Below, piece by piece: positions 23,092 through 27,219 of a stretch of 27,219 nucleotides of DNA. How positions within the stretch are numbered: the first letter of the stretch is position 1; the number at the start of each line of letters is the position of its first letter. Origin of the DNA: Oscillospiraceae bacterium (GTDB lineage: Bacteria; Bacillota; Clostridia; Oscillospirales; Ruminococcaceae); contig DXNX01000010.1 of NCBI GenBank assembly GCA_019413245.1, positions 1-27,219 of the forward strand, written 5' to 3'. The notes under the pieces were generated by a model. That model had not been told where the DNA came from, did not search any database, and worked only from the letters and a program-made list of their open reading frames with translations. A program made the position numbers and the translations under genes.

Positions 23092-24953
23092 TCTGTCACC
23101 AGCCTTATGGTAAAATTGGGGTCCTGCACCGTGACCAGATAGTAGCCGGCGCCATTTCCGGCACTGATGCGGCGGATGGTGCAGGTGTCGTCCGTCGCTT
23201 TGGGGGTGCGGTCGGTTTTCAGGTAAAAGGTCACCGGGCCCAGAAAATTTTCCACACTGCCGGTGATCTGGTTTTCTTCAAAGGCAAGATGGGGATTTGC
23301 AGCGTCACAGATGCGCAGGGCGTCCCCGGCCTCGGTGGCTGACAGCGGCCGCAGCCAGGGAAAAGTCTTATGAATGTCACTCATAAAGGCACAGTAACTG
23401 CGATAGAGCTCCTCCCAGCTTTTGCCGCCGCCGCGTTCCAGGTCAAAGATGTCGTCGGGATGGATGAAGTGGGAAAATGCACCGTACAGTCCCAGAGCAC
23501 TGAGCGCGGACATCTGCTCGTAATCGTCCGGGGCCATGCCGGAGGATACCCGCGGAAATTCGGCGATTCCGTCCTCCGCCACGGTAAAGTCCTGTACATA
23601 TACCTCGCCTTCCTCCTCCTCGTTGGTGTAAATGCCCGAAATCACCTCCAGGTCTGGCAATGCCTGTATCACAGCCCGGCGGCCCTCCTCGCTCAGATAG
23701 TTGGAGGGCGGCACATAGCTGCGAAGTGTCACCGCCGGAAACAGCTGTGCCGTTATGCCGCGCAGTGTTTGCAGGGAGGCCGCCATGTCCTGTTCGGAGG
23801 CCCAGGGGGTGTAGCTCAGCTCTGCCGGAGTTCCGCCGGCCAGGGTCAGCGGCTGGTGGTTGTACCCGTGCGCACCCATCTCGTAGCCGTTTTTCAGCAG
23901 GCTGTTGCCGAAATACAGCTCGGTGGCGGACTCGGTATAGGTCTGTCTGGCAGGGTCTGTCTCGGCGTTGTAGGTCGCCACAAACAGCCCGGTGTACACA
24001 TCCCCGTATGCTTTCGCAATCTGCAGCATATCGGGCCACCAGATGTCCCGGTAGAATTCCCGGGCCGAGCGGTTGTACTCCTCCCGCACCACATCGCTCT
24101 CGCTCTCATATTGCGGGGAGGGAAAGTCGTCGATAAAAATGCACAGGGCATTGATGACGGGATACATGACCGTATCGGACAGGGTGTTGATGCATCCTGC
24201 CACAATACCCCGCCAGAAATCGCCTCTGCCGGAGGTGGAGTTGAACACCGTCACCCGCCCCTGACCGCAGTCGTAGGACCAGATCAGCGGCGTGGAGCGA
24301 CCTTCGGCATCTTTCGCCCAGGCATAAATGCAGGCACTGTCTTCCAGTGTGACCGTCAGTGCCACATCGGCGAAGGTGTCGCCGGAAAAGGTCCTTCCCT
24401 TCAGACCGGGCAGGAGTTCTTCCGCAAAAGTGATGGTGTCGTAATTCAGATAATCACCGAAATCCACAATGCCCATACGGCGGTAGCTCGTGTCAAACTG
24501 GGCGCCGATGGATTCCGGCACGGTGGCCAGCAGAAGTTGGCCGCCGCCCTCCACATAGTTCATCAGCCGGGCGGAAGAGTCGGTCAGTTCGTCCTCCCAG
24601 TAGGCAGACGCCAGGATCACCATATCGTAATCCGTATAGCTGACGCTTTGTGTGCGCGTCAGTTCCAGGGAGTCCGCCTCAATGCGCAGGTGTTTCAGCG
24701 CAAGACGGATGTTTTTTTCGCATCCCACCGAATCCTGACGCTGGGGACTGTAAAGCACCAGTGCCCGGGGTTCGGTCGTTTCGGTGACCTGCAAAGGCTC
24801 CTCGGCAGCCGTGTCCGGCAACGATACGGACGCCGATACAGGCTGCAGCGCCTGGCCCGACAGGGTGATGCCGCTGTTGCTGACGAGAATCACCACGGCA
24901 AAACCCACGCACAGACCAAGCAATGCCATCAATTTCTGACAATTTCTGTTCAT
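23088..24953 (-). CDS. DUF2194 protein, PelA-type deacetylase-like
   Basis: Protein of 621 residues occupying the PelA position of Pel operons. An N-terminal anchor (about residues 9-28) is followed by a Rossmann-like glutamine-amidotransferase or flavodoxin-like domain (ALVLYSPQRQDS, then YDMVILASAYW and GGGQLLLATVPES) to about residue 260, then a polysaccharide-deacetylase-type barrel: D275-D276 in CIFIDDFPSP, H362-x3-H366 in GAHGYNHQP, and IHPDD near 495. These match the metal D and His-x3-His of carbohydrate esterase 4 enzymes. Expected role: removal of acetyl groups from the nascent polymer outside the membrane, as PelA does in Pseudomonas. The PelA glycoside hydrolase domain is not visible. 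The gene lies between pelE and pelF, in ATGA overlaps with both. Confidence 0.85.
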   Translation of the reverse strand: MNRNCQKLMALLGLCVGFAVVILVSNSGITLSGQALQPVSASVSLPDTAAEEPLQVTETTEPRALVLYSPQRQDSVGCEKNIRLALKHLRIEADSLELTRTQSVSYTDYDMVILASAYWEDELTDSSARLMNYVEGGGQLLLATVPESIGAQFDTSYRRMGIVDFGDYLNYDTITFAEELLPGLKGRTFSGDTFADVALTVTLEDSACIYAWAKDAEGRSTPLIWSYDCGQGRVTVFNSTSGRGDFWRGIVAGCINTLSDTVMYPVINALCIFIDDFPSPQYESESDVVREEYNRSAREFYRDIWWPDMLQIAKAYGDVYTGLFVATYNAETDPARQTYTESATELYFGNSLLKNGYEMGAHGYNHQPLTLAGGTPAELSYTPWASEQDMAASLQTLRGITAQLFPAVTLRSYVPPSNYLSEEGRRAVIQALPDLEVISGIYTNEEEEGEVYVQDFTVAEDGIAEFPRVSSGMAPDDYEQMSALSALGLYGAFSHFIHPDDIFDLERGGGKSWEELYRSYCAFMSDIHKTFPWLRPLSATEAGDALRICDAANPHLAFEENQITGSVENFLGPVTFYLKTDRTPKATDDTCTIRRISAGNGAGYYLVTVQDPNFTIRLVTE

Positions 24954-25861
24954 TGCGGTCCCTCTTTTCTGAATGCCCGGACCCAGGCCAGGGTGGAAGC
25001 TGTGAGCAGTACCGGGCGGTCACGCAGGCCGCACAGAAACTTCTGCAGACCGGAACTGTTTTTTGCCTGTATGCAAACGGTCATCTGGTCACGCACGGCC
25101 AGCTCGCTGTTGGGGTATGCTTTCAAATAACGGGTGCAGAGCCGCTGGGCCTGTGTGCAATGCCCCTGCTGTAATTCCAGCTGGATCCGGTGATGCAGAC
25201 AGGCTTCGGACGGGTGGGCGGCGCGCAGCATCCGGTCCGTCAGGGCTGTATGGCGGCGCAGCAAGCGGCGGCGCACATCCATGTCAAACAGATCCGTCTG
25301 TATCGCTTTGTACAGCAGGGCTTCCCACTCGGCACAGGCATCGGCATCCTGGGGGGCTTTGCGCCAGCGGAGCTCGGCTTCGTCCAGCTGCTGCTGGAGC
25401 TTGCGCCGCAGTTCCATGATGGCCACACTGGCGTAGTGGGAAGTTTCACTGTCCTCATTGGCCAGGGCTCGGCGCAGTGCCGGCAGGCAGACCAGCGGGT
25501 CTTTCTCATCCAGCAGCCGCATGACCATTTCACGGCGATAGGCAAGGTCCGATACCAGCAAGGCTTCCTCCATCGGTACGCGGTCGGTCTCCGCATGCAG
25601 ATCCGGTTTCTGCAGCTGGAGCAAGTCGTCGGGACAAAATTCGCTCCTGCGGAAGAAGTCCGGATAGTCTGTCTGTCCGGAGCGGTGACACTGGCGGTCA
25701 TACATCCAGAGAAGCAGGGGTCCAGCCCCTGGTAAGGCCAGGCAGAGAACAAAACAAAAGGCGCCCTTTTGCAGACTCCCGGCCCGGCGTGCGGTTTCGC
25801 GGGCATACAGCAGGCAAAACAATAAGTACAGTCCGGTGACCGCGGGAAAAAGCCAGGGCAT
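24950..25861 (-). CDS. pelE: PelE-like membrane TPR/helical-repeat protein
   Basis: Protein of 303 residues with two N-terminal membrane helices (about residues 5-18 and 33-51), then charged helical repeats. The repeats include a HEAT-like stretch (LLDEKDPLVCLPALRRALANEDSE, residues ~118-140) and TPR-like helices with HRIQLELQQGHCTQAQRLCTRYLKAYPNSELAVRDQM near 225-265. PelE in Pseudomonas is a TPR-containing membrane partner of PelD and PelG. The assignment depends on architecture and position between pelD-like and pelA-like genes more than on sequence motifs. It starts on the last base of the pelD-like stop codon (TAATG) and overlaps the next gene by ATGA, so the three are translated together. 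Confidence 0.78.
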   Translation of the reverse strand: MPWLFPAVTGLYLLFCLLYARETARRAGSLQKGAFCFVLCLALPGAGPLLLWMYDRQCHRSGQTDYPDFFRRSEFCPDDLLQLQKPDLHAETDRVPMEEALLVSDLAYRREMVMRLLDEKDPLVCLPALRRALANEDSETSHYASVAIMELRRKLQQQLDEAELRWRKAPQDADACAEWEALLYKAIQTDLFDMDVRRRLLRRHTALTDRMLRAAHPSEACLHHRIQLELQQGHCTQAQRLCTRYLKAYPNSELAVRDQMTVCIQAKNSSGLQKFLCGLRDRPVLLTASTLAWVRAFRKEGPQ

Positions 25862-27200
25862 TACACACGCACCTCCCCGGTACGGGCGATTTTCTGGTGC
25901 GGGACATCCAGCGCCCGCACCAGGTCCCGTTCAATAAGCCCGACAACTACTTTGAGCAGGTCCCGGTAATAGGTGGTGAAGTAGTCGGGAGTCAGTTCGT
26001 AGGCCGCTACAATGCCGTACAGCCGATCACCGCAGCGGATGGCCGCGGCCAGATCGGGGCGGCCGGGCACCAGGGCTGTGTTGACGAATACCGGCTGCCG
26101 GTCCAGGTCGGCACACAGTGCCGCCAGCTTATCCTTGTCGGGGATGGCGGGGGCACGGCTCTGCATCGATTCCGAACAGGCTGCCAGTTCTGCGCTGTGC
26201 CCATCGGCTCCCATGCGGTAGACCACCACATGGCCGCATTGCAGCAGATCCTCCACGATTCCCACCGTGTGCTGCAGGATCTGCGGCGGGTCCAGTGCGT
26301 CCAGCTCCTGCACAATGCGATAAAGATCGGCAAAACTGTGCCGTTCCGCCACGATGCGCTGCTGCAGCTGCGTCTTGATCTCCAGTGTTTCCCCCTGTAC
26401 ATCCTGCAGCTGGTCAAATTTTTCTGCCAGCAGACGATTCTTGCGGCGCAGTTCTTCCGCTTCGTCGCGGCGGCGGCCGGTCATGTATCCCAGCACCGAC
26501 CCGGTGACCGCGTAAATCACAAACGGAACCCAGGTATCTACGCTGTAAAGAAGATAGCTGATATCCACATAGGAGGCTGCCAGGCTGTACAGGTAGGACA
26601 GACAGGCCAGGGCTACGGCCGCCAGGCCCAGGCCGCTTCCGTAACAGCTGGAAACCAGGGCCACAAACATCAGCCGGATATCCACATATTTGAGGTCGGA
26701 TACATCTTTGGAAAAGCGCAGAAGCAGCATGGTGATGCCGAACAGGATCAGCGTTTCGGCCACGCTGCGCAGTGCCGGAACCGGTATGCGGGGGCGTTTT
26801 TTGGCGATCGTTCTGGTTTGGGAAGGGGAACGATCCGGTACTTCGCGCAGAAGCTGCCAGCCATCTTCTTCAAACAAGGTGTAGGGCATCCAGCCTGTGG
26901 CTGCTTTGACGGGGTCGGCGGAATACCGGGCCGCATCCATGGTGTGGCGCTCTCCCGCCCATTCGATTCTGGCGGGGCTGCCCGCCGCCCGCTCCAGATA
27001 CCGGTAATAGTTTTGCAGGGAGATCGGGTGCCCTGTAACCAGCAGATAGCACCCGGTCATGGTGTGCAGCACCATGCGGTAGATGGCGGCTGCCGCGTCG
27101 GCGGCAGTCAGTACATCGATGCAGTCGTCCGGGTGATAGGCACAATGAATGGGTTGCTGCCGGCGAATGGCCTGCAGCGCAGCACCGGTAACCCCCAGAT
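25861..27200 (-). CDS. pelD: PelD variant: SDR epimerase end - membrane helices - coiled coil - GAF, 5' partial
   Basis: The 5' end is cut by the contig edge at an adapter; 445 codons are visible. Residues 1-115 (counted from the edge) match the C-terminal end of SDR sugar-nucleotide epimerases, with DDCIDVLTAADAA, TGHPISLQNYYRYLERAAG, then an AARYSADPVKAATGWMP segment, the usual D-x-x-K-x-x-x-x-GW-x-P. Four helices follow at about 143-240, a coiled coil at 243-290 and a GAF domain to about 430. The protein stops about 15 residues later, so there is no room for the degenerate GGDEF receptor of Pseudomonas PelD. The expected role is regulation of Pel polymerisation at the membrane; the epimerase part may supply UDP-GalNAc. 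The catalytic Tyr-x-x-x-Lys of the SDR part lies beyond the window, so activity cannot be judged. Confidence 0.8.
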
Positions 27201-27219
27201 CTGTCTCTTATACACATCT
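27201..27219. other. Tn5/Nextera mosaic-end adapter (sequencing artefact)
   Basis: The last 19 bases, CTGTCTCTTATACACATCT, are exactly the Tn5 mosaic end used in Nextera libraries. Read on the minus strand they encode the well-known artefact peptide MCIRDR. This is residual adapter, not genomic DNA. Confidence 0.97.

Noticed and set aside
26870..27217. 115-codon minus-strand frame starting MCIRDRSG
   Set aside because: It starts in the Nextera adapter and is in a different frame from the real SDR-PelD coding sequence.

Overview
The window is a 27.2 kb contig fragment from what looks like a Gram-positive, moderately GC-rich gut Firmicute of the Clostridia. An Oscillospiraceae/Ruminococcaceae-type bacterium (Faecalibacterium/Gemmiger/Subdoligranulum-like) is my best guess. 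The basis is strong AAGGAGG ribosome sites, tight gene packing, many glycoside hydrolases, a GPH-type sugar symporter and a Pel-like exopolysaccharide operon without the Gram-negative outer-membrane genes pelB and pelC. Genus is inference only. No rRNA, tRNA, CRISPR array, transposase or phage gene was seen.

Left half (1-15.6 kb): carbohydrate use. The fragment opens with the C-terminal end of a GH2 beta-galactosidase (+), followed by a shared bidirectional terminator and a convergent GH78 alpha-L-rhamnosidase (-). Next is a divergent MATE exporter (-) / TetR regulator (+) pair; a 12-bp palindrome overlaps both predicted -10 boxes. An AraC-family regulator (-) and a GH1 beta-glycosidase (-) follow. 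Divergent from GH1 runs a plus-strand series: GPH sugar symporter, internal terminator, GH2, GH43 with accessory domains, xylose-isomerase-like TIM barrel protein, and SDR oxidoreductase. Together these look like a plant-glycan or glycoside utilisation locus: oligosaccharide import, intracellular trimming by GH1/GH2/GH43, and redox or isomerase handling of the released sugars.

Right half (27.2 to 15.7 kb, all minus strand): one tightly coupled operon of at least nine genes, cut at its 5' end by the contig edge. In transcription order: an SDR-epimerase/transmembrane/GAF PelD variant (partial), PelE, a DUF2194 deacetylase-like protein in the PelA position, PelF, PelG, a CotH-kinase-like protein, a VTC-domain (polyphosphate-polymerase-like) protein, the membrane protein DUF4956, and a secreted DUF4832 protein. 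Eight of nine genes overlap a neighbour's stop or start codon; the only gap is 31 bp. The first five are recognisable Pel polysaccharide machinery. The last four form a phosphoryl-transfer/membrane/secreted module whose link to Pel is, as far as I know, poorly described; this is the most interesting part of the window.

The last 19 bases (27201-27219) are the Tn5/Nextera mosaic-end adapter, not genomic DNA, so the PelD-variant gene really ends (5' side) at about 27200.
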